A stretch of DNA of 64,000 bases from Caulobacter sp. NIBR1757 (GCF_027912495.1 NZ_CP115463.1:3608501-3672500), one strand, 5' to 3'. Positions 9,298-21,239 are shown, numbered from the stretch's first letter. Notes: generated from the letters alone by a model not told the origin. A program made the numbers and translations.

Positions 9298-9765
9298 ATG
9301 AAGATCGAACACCGCATCGGCATCCAGGCCAATACCGACTCCATCTGGGAGGTGCTCAGCGACCTCGATCACTGGGGCGACTGGTGTCCCATGTATCCGC
9401 GGGCCGCCGGGACCATCCGTATCGGCTCGGTGCTGGACATCGACGAGCATGTCCCGGGCCTGAAGGTTCACAACATCCGGCCCGTGGTCCTCGACTGGGC
9501 GCCCTACGACCACATCCACTGGCGCACCAAGATGATGCGCGGTTGGGTGACCGGCACCCGCTTCTTCGAGATCGAGGAGCTGACCCCCGGCAGCTGCATC
9601 TTCTCGAACGGCGAACTGTATCAGGGCCTGCTGGTCGATTTCGCCGTGCCGCGCGCCATCCGCTTCAAGATCCGCGAGGCCTACGAACAGTTCGGCGAGG
9701 CGCTGAAGGCCGAGGCCGAAAAGCGTTGGCATGCGGGCGGCGACCTCCCAAATAAGCCCCGATGA
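9298..9765 (+). CDS. SRPBCC (START-like) domain protein
   Basis: This 155-residue protein has the polyketide cyclase/START fold pattern: IEHRIGIQANTDSIWEVLSDLDHWGDWCPMY at the N-terminus, a beta-rich middle and a long C-terminal helix (FGEALKAEAEKRWHAG). Such domains form a hydrophobic pocket for a small ligand. The actual ligand cannot be read from sequence. The gene sits 10 bases after cysS, and its stop overlaps the start of the IscU-like gene (ATGA), so the three are probably one operon. Confidence 0.75.
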   Translation: MKIEHRIGIQANTDSIWEVLSDLDHWGDWCPMYPRAAGTIRIGSVLDIDEHVPGLKVHNIRPVVLDWAPYDHIHWRTKMMRGWVTGTRFFEIEELTPGSCIFSNGELYQGLLVDFAVPRAIRFKIREAYEQFGEALKAEAEKRWHAGGDLPNKPR

Positions 9766-10214
9766 TCGACGACCTCTACAGCGCCCGCATCCTCGCCTTG
9801 GCCGCCAACATGCCGCGCGCCGGGCGCCTGGCTGCGCCGCAGGGGTCGGCGGAACGTGTCGCCAAGCTGTGCGGCAGCCGGATCACCGCCGACGTCACCC
9901 TCGACGACAGCGGCCACGTCGCCGACTTCGCCCAGGAGGTCCAGGCCTGCGCGCTCGGCCAGGCCGCCGCCGCCGTGCTCGGCGAGAACGTCATCGGCGC
10001 CACGGCGCACGAAATTGAAACGGCGCGCGATGCATTCCGTGCTATGCTGAAGGAAGGCGGCGCACCGCCTGAAGGACGTTTCAAGGACCTGGCCGTGTTG
10101 ATGCCCGTGAAGGACTATCCCGCCCGTCACGCCTCGAGCCTGCTGGCTTTCGAGGCGGCGCTGGCTGCTGTCCAGCAGGCGAAAGCACGAACTAGCGGCG
10201 CCGACGCGGCTTGA
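9762..10214 (+). CDS. IscU/NifU-N-like iron-sulfur scaffold protein
   Basis: This 150-residue COG0822-type protein resembles the scaffold on which Fe-S clusters are assembled. Cys37 (KLCGSR) and Cys63 (QACALGQA) fall at the positions of the first two ligands of IscU. The region of the third ligand reads ARHASSLL, with Ser125 where Cys would be expected. The alphaproteobacterial lineage near folE/hisI/yidD/thrS often contains such a gene. Whether it assembles clusters, or has another role, is not clear given the missing cysteine. It overlaps the SRPBCC gene by 4 bases. Confidence 0.75.
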   Translation: MIDDLYSARILALAANMPRAGRLAAPQGSAERVAKLCGSRITADVTLDDSGHVADFAQEVQACALGQAAAAVLGENVIGATAHEIETARDAFRAMLKEGGAPPEGRFKDLAVLMPVKDYPARHASSLLAFEAALAAVQQAKARTSGADAA

Positions 10215-10262
10215 TCCCGTGCGGCTGCGCGGGGTAAGCGCGGGGCTTCGTTCACCCATCAC

Positions 10263-10520
10263 ATGCGCGTCGGCATGACCCTCTATGAACGCAGCGTCCG
10301 GCTGGCGCACCGCGCCTACAAGGTCACGCTGTCCCCGTGGACGGGGCGCCAGTGCCGCTTTCTTCCGACCTGTTCGGACTACGGCCGCGACGCCCTGATC
10401 CAGCACGGACCGATCAAGGGCGGCTACCTGACCGTCCATCGCCTGTGCAGATGCCATCCCTGGGGCGGTTCCGGATACGACCCGGTCCCTCCGCCGAAAA
10501 GAAAATGCGAAGTGTCATGA
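10263..10520 (+). CDS. yidD: Membrane protein insertion efficiency factor YidD
   Basis: YidD is a small inner-membrane-associated protein that assists YidC-dependent insertion. The 85-residue product shows the full family signature: [23 protein letters not shown] followed by [24 protein letters not shown]. An inner ATG (codon 5, MTLYERSV) is an alternative start. Its stop overlaps the thrS start (ATGA), so translation is probably coupled. The yidD-thrS neighbourhood is usual in alphaproteobacteria. Confidence 0.93.
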   Translation: MRVGMTLYERSVRLAHRAYKVTLSPWTGRQCRFLPTCSDYGRDALIQHGPIKGGYLTVHRLCRCHPWGGSGYDPVPPPKRKCEVS

Positions 10521-12439
10521 TCGACCTGATTTTCCCCGACGGCTCCGCCCGTCAGTATCCCGAAGGCAGCAGCGGCCGGGACGTCGCCGCCGCCATCTCC
10601 AAATCGCTTGAGAAGCGCACCCTGCTCGTCCGCCTCGACGGCAAGCTCTACGACTTCGACCGCCCCCTGCCCCACGGCGGCAAGGTCGAGTTCGTCGACC
10701 GCAGCGACCCCGACGCGCTCGATACCATCCGCCACGACGCCGCCCACGTGCTGGCCGAGGCGGTGCAGGAGTTGTTCCCCGATGCCCAGGTGACCATCGG
10801 TCCCAACGTCGAGGACGGCTTCTATTACGACTTCGCCCGCGAGACGCCGTTCTCGACGGACGACTTCGCCGCCATCGAGAAGAAGATGCGCGAGATCGTC
10901 GATCGCGACGAGAAGATCACCCGCGAGGTCTGGGACCGCGAGGAGGCGATCGCCCACTTCGACAGCATCGGCGAGCAATACAAGGCCCAGATCATCCGCG
11001 ACCTGCCCGGCACGGACGAGATCACGGTCTATCGCCAGGGGAACTGGAAGGACCTCTGCCGGGGTCCCCACCTGCCGTCGACCAAGCATGTCGGCAAGGC
11101 CTTCAAGCTGACCAAGCTGGCCGGCGCCTACTGGCGCGGCGACCAGAACAACGCCCAGCTGCAGCGCATCTACGCCACGGCCTGGGCCACCGAGGAAGAC
11201 CTCGCCGCGCACCTCAAGCGCGTCGAGGAGGCCGAGAAGCGCGATCACCGCAAGATCGGCAAGATCATGGACCTCTTCCACATCCAGGAAGAGGGCAAGG
11301 GCATGGTGTTCTGGCACCCCAAGGGCTGGACCATGTACCGCGCCCTGGAGGCCTACATGCGCCGCATGACCGAGGCGGGAGGATACGTCGAGGTCAAGAC
11401 GCCCCAGATCCTCGACCGCTCCCTGTGGCAGACGTCGGGCCACTGGGAGAAGTTCGGCCACGCCATGTTCACCTGCGAAACGGCCGAGGGCGAGAGCCTG
11501 GCCGTCAAGCCGATGAACTGCCCCGGCCATGTGCAGATCTTCAACGTCGGCCAGAAGTCCTACCGCGAGCTGCCGCTGCGCATGGGCGAGTTCGGCGCCT
11601 GTCACCGGTTCGAGCCTTCGGGCGGCCTGCACGGCATCATGCGGGTTCGGGCCTTCACCCAGGACGACGGCCACATCTTCTGCCGAGACGACCAGATCGA
11701 GAGCGAGACGACGACCTTCGTGAAGCTGCTCTACCAGGTTTACGAGGACCTCGGCGTCGAGCTGCACAGCGTCAAGCTCGCCCTGCGGCCCGAGCTGCGG
11801 GCCGGCACGGACGAGGTCTGGGACATCGCCGAGAGCAAGCTGGAACGGGCCGCCATCGCCGCCGGCATGACGGTGGAGATGCTGCCGGGCGAGGGCGCCT
11901 TCTACGGCCCGAAGCTCGAGTTCCACCTGAAGGACGCCATCGGCCGCACCTGGCAGTGCGGCACGCTGCAGCTCGACTTCGTGCTGCCTGAACGCCTCGA
12001 CGCCGAATACGTCGGCGAGGACGGCCAGAAGCACCGCCCGGTCATGCTCCACCGCGCCATCCTCGGCACCTTCGAGCGTTTCCTCGGCATCCTGATCGAG
12101 AACTACGGCGGGGCCTTCCCGCTGTGGCTGTCGCCCGTGCAGGCCGTGGTGGCGACGATCACCTCGGACGCCGATGAGTTCGCGGTCGCCACGGCGGCGA
12201 AGTTCAAGGCCGCTGGCCTGCGGGTCGAGACCGATCTTCGCAACGAGAAGGTCGGCTACAAGATCCGCGAGCACAGCCTGGCCAAGGTCCCGGTCATCGC
12301 CGTCGTCGGCCGCAAGGAGGCCGAGGAAGGCAAGGTCGCCATCCGCCGGTTCGGATCGCAGGACCAGACCATCGTCACGGTCGAGGAGGCTATCGCCCTG
12401 CTGACGGCGGAAGCGACGCCGCCGGACCTGAAGCGCTGA
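10517..12439 (+). CDS. thrS: Threonyl-tRNA synthetase
   Basis: ThrS charges tRNA-Thr and edits mischarged serine. The 640-residue class II enzyme has a TGS domain (1-62, [20 protein letters not shown]), an editing domain ([16 protein letters not shown]; [14 protein letters not shown]), and a catalytic core. The core carries motif 2 ([19 protein letters not shown]), the zinc-site MNCPGH and motif 3 (GLLIENYGG-type). An anticodon-binding domain ends the protein. ATG 10517 overlaps the yidD stop. A longer frame reading back into yidD is not real coding. Confidence 0.97.
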   Translation: MIDLIFPDGSARQYPEGSSGRDVAAAISKSLEKRTLLVRLDGKLYDFDRPLPHGGKVEFVDRSDPDALDTIRHDAAHVLAEAVQELFPDAQVTIGPNVEDGFYYDFARETPFSTDDFAAIEKKMREIVDRDEKITREVWDREEAIAHFDSIGEQYKAQIIRDLPGTDEITVYRQGNWKDLCRGPHLPSTKHVGKAFKLTKLAGAYWRGDQNNAQLQRIYATAWATEEDLAAHLKRVEEAEKRDHRKIGKIMDLFHIQEEGKGMVFWHPKGWTMYRALEAYMRRMTEAGGYVEVKTPQILDRSLWQTSGHWEKFGHAMFTCETAEGESLAVKPMNCPGHVQIFNVGQKSYRELPLRMGEFGACHRFEPSGGLHGIMRVRAFTQDDGHIFCRDDQIESETTTFVKLLYQVYEDLGVELHSVKLALRPELRAGTDEVWDIAESKLERAAIAAGMTVEMLPGEGAFYGPKLEFHLKDAIGRTWQCGTLQLDFVLPERLDAEYVGEDGQKHRPVMLHRAILGTFERFLGILIENYGGAFPLWLSPVQAVVATITSDADEFAVATAAKFKAAGLRVETDLRNEKVGYKIREHSLAKVPVIAVVGRKEAEEGKVAIRRFGSQDQTIVTVEEAIALLTAEATPPDLKR

Positions 12440-12451
12440 TGCGTCAAGGCG

Positions 12452-12479
12452 CCGCCCCTTCCCCTGCCGGAAGGGGCGG
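12452..12479 (+). terminator. Hairpin after thrS
   Basis: An 11-base perfect stem (CCGCCCCTTCC / GGAAGGGGCGG) with a 6-base loop begins 12 bases after the thrS stop. There is no U tract, only CTCTTC, so termination may be partial or factor-assisted. It separates thrS from fliI. Confidence 0.55.
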
Positions 12480-12550
12480 ACTCTTCACTACCGGTTAATG
12501 CCACACGCCCAGAATCGTCAGCCTGTAACCCGGGCTGGATTTTCACCTCC

Positions 12551-13888
12551 TTGCGCAGTCTCATCGCCGCCGTCGAGCGTATCGAGCCCCTGACCGTCTA
12601 TGGTCGGGTGGCGGCCGTGAACGGGCTGCTGATCGAGGCGCGTGGCGGCCTCAGCCACCTCGCCGTCGGGGCCCGGGCCGAGATCACCCGCCGCGCCGCC
12701 TCGCCGCTGGCCGCCGAGGTGGTCGGCTTCCGCGACGCCCGCGCCCTGCTCATGCCATTCGGGCCCGTAGAGGGCGTCGCGCCCGGGGCCGAGATCCGCA
12801 TCCAGCCGGACGGCGCATCCGTGCGCCCCAGCAAGGCCTGGCTCGGCCGCATCATCGACGCCTTCGGCGAGCCCATCGACGGCAAGGGGCCCCTGCCGCA
12901 GGGAGAAGCCAGCTATCCCCTGCGCGCCTCCCCGCCCCCGGCTCACGCCCGCGGCCGGGTCGGCGAGCGGCTGGACCTCGGCGTCCGGGCCATGAACGTC
13001 TTCACCACCACCTGCCGGGGCCAGCGCCTGGGCATCTTCGCCGGGTCGGGCGTCGGCAAGTCGGTGCTCCTCTCCATGCTGGCCCGCCAGGCCGACTGCG
13101 ACGCGGTCGTGGTGGGGCTGATCGGCGAACGGGGCCGGGAAGTGCGCGAGTTCATCGAGGAGACCCTTGGCGAGGAGGGTCTCAAGCGCGCCGTCGTCAT
13201 CGTCGCCACCTCCGACGAACCCGCTCTCAAGCGCCGCCAGGCCGCCTACATGACCCTGGCCGTGGCCGAAGCCCTGCGTGACAAGGACATGGAAGTCCTC
13301 TGCCTGATGGACAGCGTCACGCGCTTCGCCATGGCGCAGCGTGAGATCGGCCTGGCGGCCGGCGAGCCGCCGACCACCAAGGGCTATACCCCGACCGTCT
13401 TCACCGAGCTGCCCAAGCTGCTGGAGCGGGCCGGGCCCGGGCCGATCCGGCCGGACGGCACCACGGCGGGACCGATCACCGGCCTGTTCACCGTGCTGGT
13501 CGACGGCGACGATCACAACGAGCCGATCGCCGACGCCGTGCGCGGCATTCTCGACGGCCACATCGTCATGGAGCGGGCCATCGCCGAGCGCGGCCGTTTC
13601 CCGGCGATCAATGTGCTGAAGTCCATCAGCCGGACCATGCCCGGCTGCCAGAACATGGACGAACGCGACGTGGTCAAGGGCGCCCGCCAGGTGATGGCGG
13701 CCTGGGCCAACATGGAAGAGCTGATCCGCATCGGCGCCTATCGGGCCGGCGCTGATCCGGTGGTCGACCGGGCCATCGCCCTGAATCCGGCCATCGAGGC
13801 CTTCCTCGGCCAGGACGCCCACGAGGCGACCTCGCTGGAAGACAGTTTCGCCCATCTCGACCAGATTCTGCAGAGTGAGTTCGCATGA
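12551..13888 (+). CDS. fliI: Flagellar type III secretion ATPase FliI
   Basis: FliI is the ATPase of the flagellar export apparatus, acting at the cytoplasmic face with FliH and FliJ. The 445-residue protein resembles the F1 beta subunit. Walker A is AGSGVGKS (about 164-171), Walker B lies at [19 protein letters not shown], and the family signature [19 protein letters not shown] is present. TTG 12551 ([12 protein letters not shown]) is the best start, since no in-frame ATG lies nearby and family homology begins there. The stop overlaps the fliJ start by 4 bases. Other flagellar genes are not in the window. Confidence 0.95.
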   Translation: MRSLIAAVERIEPLTVYGRVAAVNGLLIEARGGLSHLAVGARAEITRRAASPLAAEVVGFRDARALLMPFGPVEGVAPGAEIRIQPDGASVRPSKAWLGRIIDAFGEPIDGKGPLPQGEASYPLRASPPPAHARGRVGERLDLGVRAMNVFTTTCRGQRLGIFAGSGVGKSVLLSMLARQADCDAVVVGLIGERGREVREFIEETLGEEGLKRAVVIVATSDEPALKRRQAAYMTLAVAEALRDKDMEVLCLMDSVTRFAMAQREIGLAAGEPPTTKGYTPTVFTELPKLLERAGPGPIRPDGTTAGPITGLFTVLVDGDDHNEPIADAVRGILDGHIVMERAIAERGRFPAINVLKSISRTMPGCQNMDERDVVKGARQVMAAWANMEELIRIGAYRAGADPVVDRAIALNPAIEAFLGQDAHEATSLEDSFAHLDQILQSEFA

Positions 13889-14295
13889 AGGCCGTCGGCT
13901 CCCTGATCCGTTTGTCCAATTTCCAGGTCGAGGAACTGCAGAAGCGGCTCAGCGTCATTGTCGACGCCCGCACCCAGTGGGAACTGCGCATGGCCGTGCT
14001 CGAGGCCGAGGCCGAAAGCGAACTGGCCAACGCCCGCGCCGACGCCGAGGCCGGCTGGTATCTGGTCGGCTTCCGTGACGGCGTGAAGGTCCGCCGCAAG
14101 GCCATCCAGGACAACATCGACAGCCTGATCGCCGAAGAGGAAGGGGCCCGCGACGCGCTGAACGAAGCCTTCGAAGGCCTCAAGAAGTACGAGCAGGTCG
14201 CCGAGAAGGCCGCCCAGGCCGCCCGCCGGGAAGAGAACCGCCGCGAGACGGCCGCCTTGGACGAGCTCGGCCTGCGCCGGGTGGCGGCCAGGTGA
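13885..14295 (+). CDS. fliJ: Flagellar export protein FliJ
   Basis: This 136-residue protein is almost wholly helical and charged ([27 protein letters not shown]...), as expected for FliJ. FliJ forms an antiparallel coiled coil that contacts the FliI ring and helps load export substrates. Identification rests on the coiled-coil composition and on the 4-base overlap with fliI. Its TGA overlaps a GTG (14292) that could begin the xylanase frame. Confidence 0.88.
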   Translation: MKAVGSLIRLSNFQVEELQKRLSVIVDARTQWELRMAVLEAEAESELANARADAEAGWYLVGFRDGVKVRRKAIQDNIDSLIAEEEGARDALNEAFEGLKKYEQVAEKAAQAARREENRRETAALDELGLRRVAAR

Positions 14296-15509
14296 AGCCC
14301 ACCACAAAAGCCCTCCCCCTCGAGGGGGGAGGGTTGGGTGGGGGTGTATCCCCGCTGCCTCCGGAAGCGCGCAATGGGGCGCCGGCGCCCAATTTCACTC
14401 CGTCGGAAGAGCCGGTGGGAGCACCCCCAACCCCGACCCTTCCCCCCTCGAGGGGGAAGGGAGTCTCTCGTCGTCTTGCTATAGCTTCAGGTTTCGCCCT
14501 CGCCGCCTGTGGTCCCAGGGCCAACGGCCAGCCGGTCTCCGGACCCGTCCCGCCGCTGAAGTCCCTGGCGCCGTTCCCGATCGGGACCTGCGTCCAAGCC
14601 CGCTTCCTCGACGACCCGGCCTACGCCGCCCTGCTCACCGAACACTTCTCCCAGCTCACCGCCGAGTGGGAGATGAAGATGGAATACACCGTCCAGGACG
14701 ACGGCTCCTTCCGCTTCGACCGCCCCGACGCCATCGCCGGCTTTGCCCGCCGGCACGGCCTCAAGCTCTTCGGCCACACCCTGATCTGGTACGCCCAGGC
14801 GCCGGCCGCCTTCGTCAACCTGGATGAAAGCCGCACCAGCTTCGCCCGCGCCTACGACAACTACATCACCGCCTTCGTCGGCCGCTATCGCGGCCACGCC
14901 AGCGGCTGGGACGTGATCAACGAGCCGATAAAGGACGACGGCTCGGGCCTGCGCGAGCACCTGTGGAGCCGGCGCCTGGGCGAGATCGACCACATGGTCC
15001 GCGCCTTTCACGTGGCCCGCGCGGCCGATCCGGACGCGGTGCTGCTGATCAACGACTACAATCTGGAGAGCAACCCGGCCAAGCTCGACCAGTACCAGCG
15101 GCTGATCGACCGCCTGCTCAACGCCGGCGCTCCGATTACCGGCATCGGCTGCCAGACCCACTGCAACGCCGACCTGCCCGCCGGCGCCCTGACCCGCACG
15201 ATCAATGCGCTGGCCCGTTTCGGCCTGAAGGTGCACGTCTCGGAGATGGACGTCTCCATCGTCCGGGCCGGCGGCTGGTTCGTCTCCCGCGAAGAGAAGG
15301 AGGCCGCCCAGGCCCGGCTGTACGCCGAGGCCATGAGCGCCTTCGCCGCCCTGCCGGAACAGCAGCAGTTCGCCTTCACCATCTGGGGCGTGCGCGATCC
15401 GGAGAGCTGGCTGGTCAAGGAGGACCGGTCGGACACGCCGCTGCTGTTCGATGCGGGCGGGCGGGCCAAGCCGGCGTTCCTGGCGGTGGAAGCGGCGCTC
15501 AGGGATTAG
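14292..15509 (+). CDS. GH10 endo-1,4-beta-xylanase, probable lipoprotein, start uncertain
   Basis: The mature part (from about 14463) is a glycoside hydrolase family 10 barrel that cleaves internal xylan bonds. The acid/base Glu is in WDVINEP and the nucleophile Glu in HVSEMDVSI, with FGHTLIWYAQAP between. A lipoprotein signal (RRLAIASGFALAAC) precedes it, but no ATG, GTG or TTG lies in frame between the repeat element and this signal. The only in-frame start found is GTG 14292, which overlaps the fliJ stop. That start would add about 57 residues encoded by the family B repeat. The element may have separated the gene from its original start. Expression and export are therefore uncertain. Confidence 0.8.
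   Translation: MKPTTKALPLEGGGLGGGVSPLPPEARNGAPAPNFTPSEEPVGAPPTPTLPPSRGKGVSRRLAIASGFALAACGPRANGQPVSGPVPPLKSLAPFPIGTCVQARFLDDPAYAALLTEHFSQLTAEWEMKMEYTVQDDGSFRFDRPDAIAGFARRHGLKLFGHTLIWYAQAPAAFVNLDESRTSFARAYDNYITAFVGRYRGHASGWDVINEPIKDDGSGLREHLWSRRLGEIDHMVRAFHVARAADPDAVLLINDYNLESNPAKLDQYQRLIDRLLNAGAPITGIGCQTHCNADLPAGALTRTINALARFGLKVHVSEMDVSIVRAGGWFVSREEKEAAQARLYAEAMSAFAALPEQQQFAFTIWGVRDPESWLVKEDRSDTPLLFDAGGRAKPAFLAVEAALRD
14311..14461. repeat. Inverted-repeat element, family B
   Basis: This 151-base element has terminal inverted repeats. The left is CCCTCCCCCTCGAGGGGGGA followed by GGGTTGGGTGGGGG. The right is CACCCCCAACCCCGACCC followed by a CCCCCCTCGAGGGGGAAGGG block. Each end also contains a CTCGAG-centred palindrome. 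It lies exactly between the fliJ stop and the lipoprotein signal of the xylanase, and it is open in the xylanase frame. Confidence 0.8.
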
Positions 15510-15811
15510 GACGGACGGTATCGAAGCGGCAACCATTATACCGCGAGCGCTCCGACCCACAAAAATAGCCGGCGGCGCCCGATCCGGACGGAGACGCGGC
15601 TGAAAGCTCCGCAGCCGTGGGGTTTGGCGTGGATTCAGGCCGCGGGAATGTAGCTTCGGGCGTAGGGGAGTCGTGGGTCGGGCGGCGGGGTTTGTGGGTC
15701 GAAAAGGCTTCGCGACGACCTACGCACCGGTCAAGGCGCCGGACGAAGGCCGGAAAAGGCGATGAATATGTCTAGACATATTCAGTACATCATTGATTGG
15801 ATTAGCTTTTT
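15510..15811. other. Convergent intergenic region with palindrome
   Basis: These 302 bases lie between two genes that end toward each other. No convincing frame was found. The segment holds direct GTGGGTCG/TGTGGGTCG motifs (about 15672-15700), the 20-base palindrome at 15764-15783, and a T-rich stretch (15806-15815) just before the minus-strand gene stop. A small RNA gene cannot be excluded. Confidence 0.6.
15764..15783. promoter_or_regulatory. Perfect 20-base palindrome, copy 1
   Basis: GAATATGTCTAGACATATTC is a perfect palindrome. Its inner 18 bases recur at 35970-35987. Its low GC and the rare CTAG centre stand out in this high-GC sequence. It looks like a dimeric protein binding site. 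It is in a convergent intergenic region, not in front of a gene. The binding protein is unknown. Confidence 0.7.
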
Positions 15812-16276
15812 TTAGCCTTGCCCGTGCACGCCGGCCCCGAGGTCCATCCCCGAGGCGACCTCATTGAGCATCTCGCTCAGGGCTTCGGCCGGCGCCGTCT
15901 CCGACTCGACGAACAGGCTGACGACCCCCCTGGGCAGAACCAGGCCGGCATAGCTGAACGCCCCGCCCGCCTGCAGCCGGCCGTGATAGGCGACCATCCT
16001 GCCCCAGTCCTGCGCCACGATGACCGGATCGACCATCTCGAACAGCCAGCCATGCGTGCGGGCGGCCGTCAGGTGGGTTTCGATGCGATGGTCGACCAGT
16101 TTGGCGGCGACGGCGTCCAGCTCGTCCTCGCCCGTCAGCATCGGTTCGGTCGTGACCGTCAGGCTGGCGTTGCGCAGGGGCGAGTCGAAGACGTAGCGGT
16201 CGGTGACGTCATGGATCACCTGCACCCAGCCGTCATCGAGGGCGAGCGTGAATTCCGGCGTCTCCAGCGTCGGCAT
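15812..16276 (-). CDS. Hypothetical protein, possible DcrB/PsbP-like fold
   Basis: This 154-residue cytoplasmic protein lacks a signal peptide (MPTLETPEFTLALDDGWVQV). The layout of a short N-terminal strand pair, a central helix (DELDAVAAKLVDHRIETHL) and late strands ending in a helix (LSEMLNEVASGMDL) resembles the DUF1795/PsbP-like fold. That is a pattern judgement only. It directly follows the DUF4282 gene with no gap and is probably cotranscribed with it. The function is unknown. Confidence 0.7.
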   Translation of the reverse strand: MPTLETPEFTLALDDGWVQVIHDVTDRYVFDSPLRNASLTVTTEPMLTGEDELDAVAAKLVDHRIETHLTAARTHGWLFEMVDPVIVAQDWGRMVAYHGRLQAGGAFSYAGLVLPRGVVSLFVESETAPAEALSEMLNEVASGMDLGAGVHGQG

Positions 16277-16672
16277 CTAGCCGGCGAACGGTCGCTGCGG
16301 CGGGCCGCCGGTGTTGACCGGGCCGCCGACCTCGCGCTCGGCGGCGATGCGCAGGCCCTTGAGGTCGTCGGCGATGCGGAAGACGGCCACGTAGAATTCA
16401 CAGAAGGAGCGCCACAGCAGGACCAGGGCGAAACAGATCAGCACCCCGGCCACGGCCAGCGGAATGGCCAGCAGCTTGCCGACGATTTCCTGCTCCTTCA
16501 GGGCCACGCCGATGGCGGCGCCGATCGAGCCGAAGGCGCCCAGGACAATGACGCCGAGGCCCGCCCAGTAGATCAAATGGATGACCGGCCCGGTCAGCAG
16601 CCGCTCGAAGGTCAGGAGATCCCGCAGCACGTCGCCGGTTTCGCCAGACTTCCGTCTCGATTTCGTAGCCAT
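16277..16672 (-). CDS. DUF4282 membrane protein
   Basis: This 131-residue protein has two membrane segments ([20 protein letters not shown] and [20 protein letters not shown]). They are followed by [21 protein letters not shown], the arrangement seen in DUF4282 proteins (LTFxRxIT...LYW; LWRxxCExxxVxFRIxxxL). The family has no established function. The gene is divergent from secA across 224 bases. Confidence 0.8.
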   Translation of the reverse strand: MATKSRRKSGETGDVLRDLLTFERLLTGPVIHLIYWAGLGVIVLGAFGSIGAAIGVALKEQEIVGKLLAIPLAVAGVLICFALVLLWRSFCEFYVAVFRIADDLKGLRIAAEREVGGPVNTGGPPQRPFAG

Positions 16673-16782
16673 CCCCGACCTCTTGGGTTGCAGCCTTTAG
16701 ATACGCCGGCCGCTCGTTGGCGCATCGCTATCAGCGCAGACGCGTTGCGGCAACAGGCGCCCCGTCGCGACAGCCCCGCGCG

Positions 16783-16811
16783 TTGACTTCGGGGGGGTCG
16801 CTGCTTAAGTC
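16783..16811 (+). promoter_or_regulatory. Candidate secA promoter
   Basis: TTGACT (16783-16788), a 17-base spacer and TAAGTC (16806-16811, in GCTTAAGTC) match the housekeeping promoter pattern of Caulobacter-type bacteria moderately well. It is about 90 bases before the secA start. This was found by inspection only. Confidence 0.4.
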
Positions 16812-16896
16812 TCCCGCGCGCTCGAAATGCGGTTTTCTGGCGTGTTCCCGGGCGTTTTCGCCCCGCCAGTCACTATTGCACGGACCTTATCCCTAC

Positions 16897-19662
<2,766 letters not shown>

Positions 19663-19680
19663 TTGACTATCCCCATCCCC

Positions 19681-19809
19681 GTCATCCCGGACAGGCCGCA
19701 GGCCTGAGCCGGGACCCAGGGAGGGACAGCGAACCGACCGCGCAGCTTCGTTCGACGGTGACCGTGGCCCCTGGGTCCCGGCTCTCCGCTACGCTCCGGC
19801 CGGGATGAC
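19681..19809. repeat. REP-like inverted-repeat element, family C copy 1
   Basis: The ends are GTCATCCCGG...GAGCCGGGACCCAGG and CCTGGGTCCCGGCTCTCCGC...CCGGGATGAC, in inverted orientation around a roughly 45-base core. A second copy is at 57572-57700. Elements with GTCATCCCGG/CCGGGACCCAGG ends are common between genes in alphaproteobacteria. The last bases (GGGATGAC) contain the first candidate start codon of the next gene. Confidence 0.8.
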
Positions 19810-20287
19810 GGAGATGTTGAAATACACCGTTCCCCTTTTCGCAGTCAGGCGGCTCGAAGGGTTTGAGCCGGGCCAGCGCCCGCCCAAGGCCCTGGAGAGC
19901 GCGGCGACCCGCGCCCTGCAGGCCGAGCTGGACCCCGACGCGACCCTGTTCTCGCGCAGCCACGGCCGGGGCCTGATCGCCGCCGCCGTGGCGGGCCCGC
20001 CGGTCACGCGGCTGGGGATCGACGTCGAGTGGATCGACCCGCGCCGGCGGATGGCGGCGATTGCCGAACATTATCTGGGCGCGGCCGAGACGGTGAACCC
20101 CGAACAGTTCTACCGCGGCTGGACGTTCGGGGAGGCATGGTTCAAGGCGTTTGGCCGGGACCCGGAGCCGGCGCTGATCCGGATCGCGGGCGGGAACGCT
20201 TCGGCTGAGCCGGTTGCCGTCGGCGAGGCCTGGCTGCTGCAGACCCTGCCAGAGCCGGGGTTCGTGATGAGCCTGGTGTGGCGCTGA
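19805..20287 (+). CDS. 4'-phosphopantetheinyl transferase (Sfp type)
   Basis: This enzyme transfers the phosphopantetheine arm of CoA to a serine of acyl carrier proteins. The 160-residue product has the magnesium motif GIDVEWID (Asp73, Glu75) and the second motif WTFGEAWFKAFG (Glu110, Lys114). The usual (W/F)xxKEAxxK Lys is Gly here. It opens the aryl polyene locus and most likely activates the two ACPs encoded at 43140-43666. ATG 19805 lies inside a repeat element. ATG 19814, preceded directly by GGAG, is an equal candidate. Confidence 0.82.
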   Translation: MTEMLKYTVPLFAVRRLEGFEPGQRPPKALESAATRALQAELDPDATLFSRSHGRGLIAAAVAGPPVTRLGIDVEWIDPRRRMAAIAEHYLGAAETVNPEQFYRGWTFGEAWFKAFGRDPEPALIRIAGGNASAEPVAVGEAWLLQTLPEPGFVMSLVWR

Positions 20288-20290
20288 AAA

Positions 20291-20497
20291 TCCTCCTCCG
20301 GGACGAAGTCACGGGGGAGGGGGACCGCCGCCGAAGGCGGTGGTGGAGGGGGCAGCGCCGGCCTGTCAGGACAATGAGCGTTCTGGCGCGAGCGGCGACG
20401 ACAGCGTTCAGGGCAAACCCGATCCGCCGGCGCTGCCCCCTCCACCACGCCCTGCGGGCGCGGTCCCCCTCCCCCGTCGCTTCGCGCCGAAGGAGGA
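20291..20497. repeat. Long inverted-repeat element, family A copy 3
   Basis: The left arm is TCCTCCTCCGGGACGAAGTC and on. The right arm reads CCCCCTCCACCACGCCCTGC...CGCCGAAGGAGGA. The core CCTGTCAGGACAATGAGC...AACCCGATCCGCCGGCGCTG is in the same direction as the 4173 copy. It lies between the convergent transferase and glycosyltransferase genes. Confidence 0.85.
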
Positions 20498-20498
20498 T

Positions 20499-21239
20499 TT
20501 AGCTGGGCCGCTTGCGCAGCAGTTTCAGCGGCAGCCGCACGGGCATCTGCAGGATCAGCCCCAGATGCATCAGGCTGATGCGCACATTGTCGGCCAGCAT
20601 CCGGAAGTTGGAGGTGTTGTCGGGCGGATAGACCACCTGGACCGGCACATTGATCACCGGAACGCGGCGCCAGTGCAGCTGCACCAGGATCTCGGTGTCG
20701 AACTGCATGCGTGGGCCGATGTGCTCGGCGTTGATGGTCCGCAGGGTCGATTTCAGCGGATACATCCGGAAGCCGCACATGCTGTCGGCGATGTCGAGCG
20801 AGCAGGTTTCGACCCAGACCCAGAAGTGGGTGATGAAGCGGCCGAACTTGCGGGCCTTGGGCACGGTGTCGTCATAGGTCGCCTGGCCGGCGATCACCGC
20901 CGTCGGGTTGGCGCGCGCCAGGTCGATGAACCGCACGGCCTGCTCCGGCTCATGCTGGCCGTCGGCGTCGATCTGCAGGGCGTGGCTGTAGCCGGCGGCG
21001 GCGGCATGGCGAAAGCCGTCCATGACCGCCGCGCCCTTGCCGCCGTTGACCGGCCGGCGGACGACGGTGACGCCCCGGTCCGGCGCATGGAAGGCGGCCA
21101 GTCCCGATTGGGTCGGCTCGACATTGCCGTCGTCGATGACGATGACGTCGAGCCCCAGGGCCCGGACCCCGTCAATGACGGGACCCAGCCGCAGATAGTG
21201 GTTGTAGGCGGGAATCACCGCGCACGGACGAAAGCTCAT
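20499..21239 (-). CDS. Family 2 glycosyltransferase
   Basis: This 246-residue GT-A fold enzyme transfers a sugar from a nucleotide donor. The N-terminal nucleotide-binding strand is CAVIPAYNHYLRL. The metal-binding DxD is in DADGQH (Asp91, Asp93), followed by PVNGGKGAAVMDGF earlier and MCGFRMYP later. Glycosyltransferases of this type belong to aryl polyene clusters, where they are thought to modify or anchor the pigment. It lies 27 bases after the last of six paralogous secreted-protein genes on the same strand, so it probably ends their operon. Its stop borders a repeat element. Confidence 0.85.
   Translation of the reverse strand: MSFRPCAVIPAYNHYLRLGPVIDGVRALGLDVIVIDDGNVEPTQSGLAAFHAPDRGVTVVRRPVNGGKGAAVMDGFRHAAAAGYSHALQIDADGQHEPEQAVRFIDLARANPTAVIAGQATYDDTVPKARKFGRFITHFWVWVETCSLDIADSMCGFRMYPLKSTLRTINAEHIGPRMQFDTEILVQLHWRRVPVINVPVQVVYPPDNTSNFRMLADNVRISLMHLGLILQMPVRLPLKLLRKRPS

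Noticed and set aside
14292..14295. A frameshift inside the xylanase
   Set aside because: The catalytic domain reads through in one frame. The problem is the missing start next to a repeat element, not a shift.
15812..16672. Toxin-antitoxin pair
   Set aside because: One gene is a two-helix DUF4282 membrane protein and neither resembles a known toxin or antitoxin. The genes are simply adjacent.
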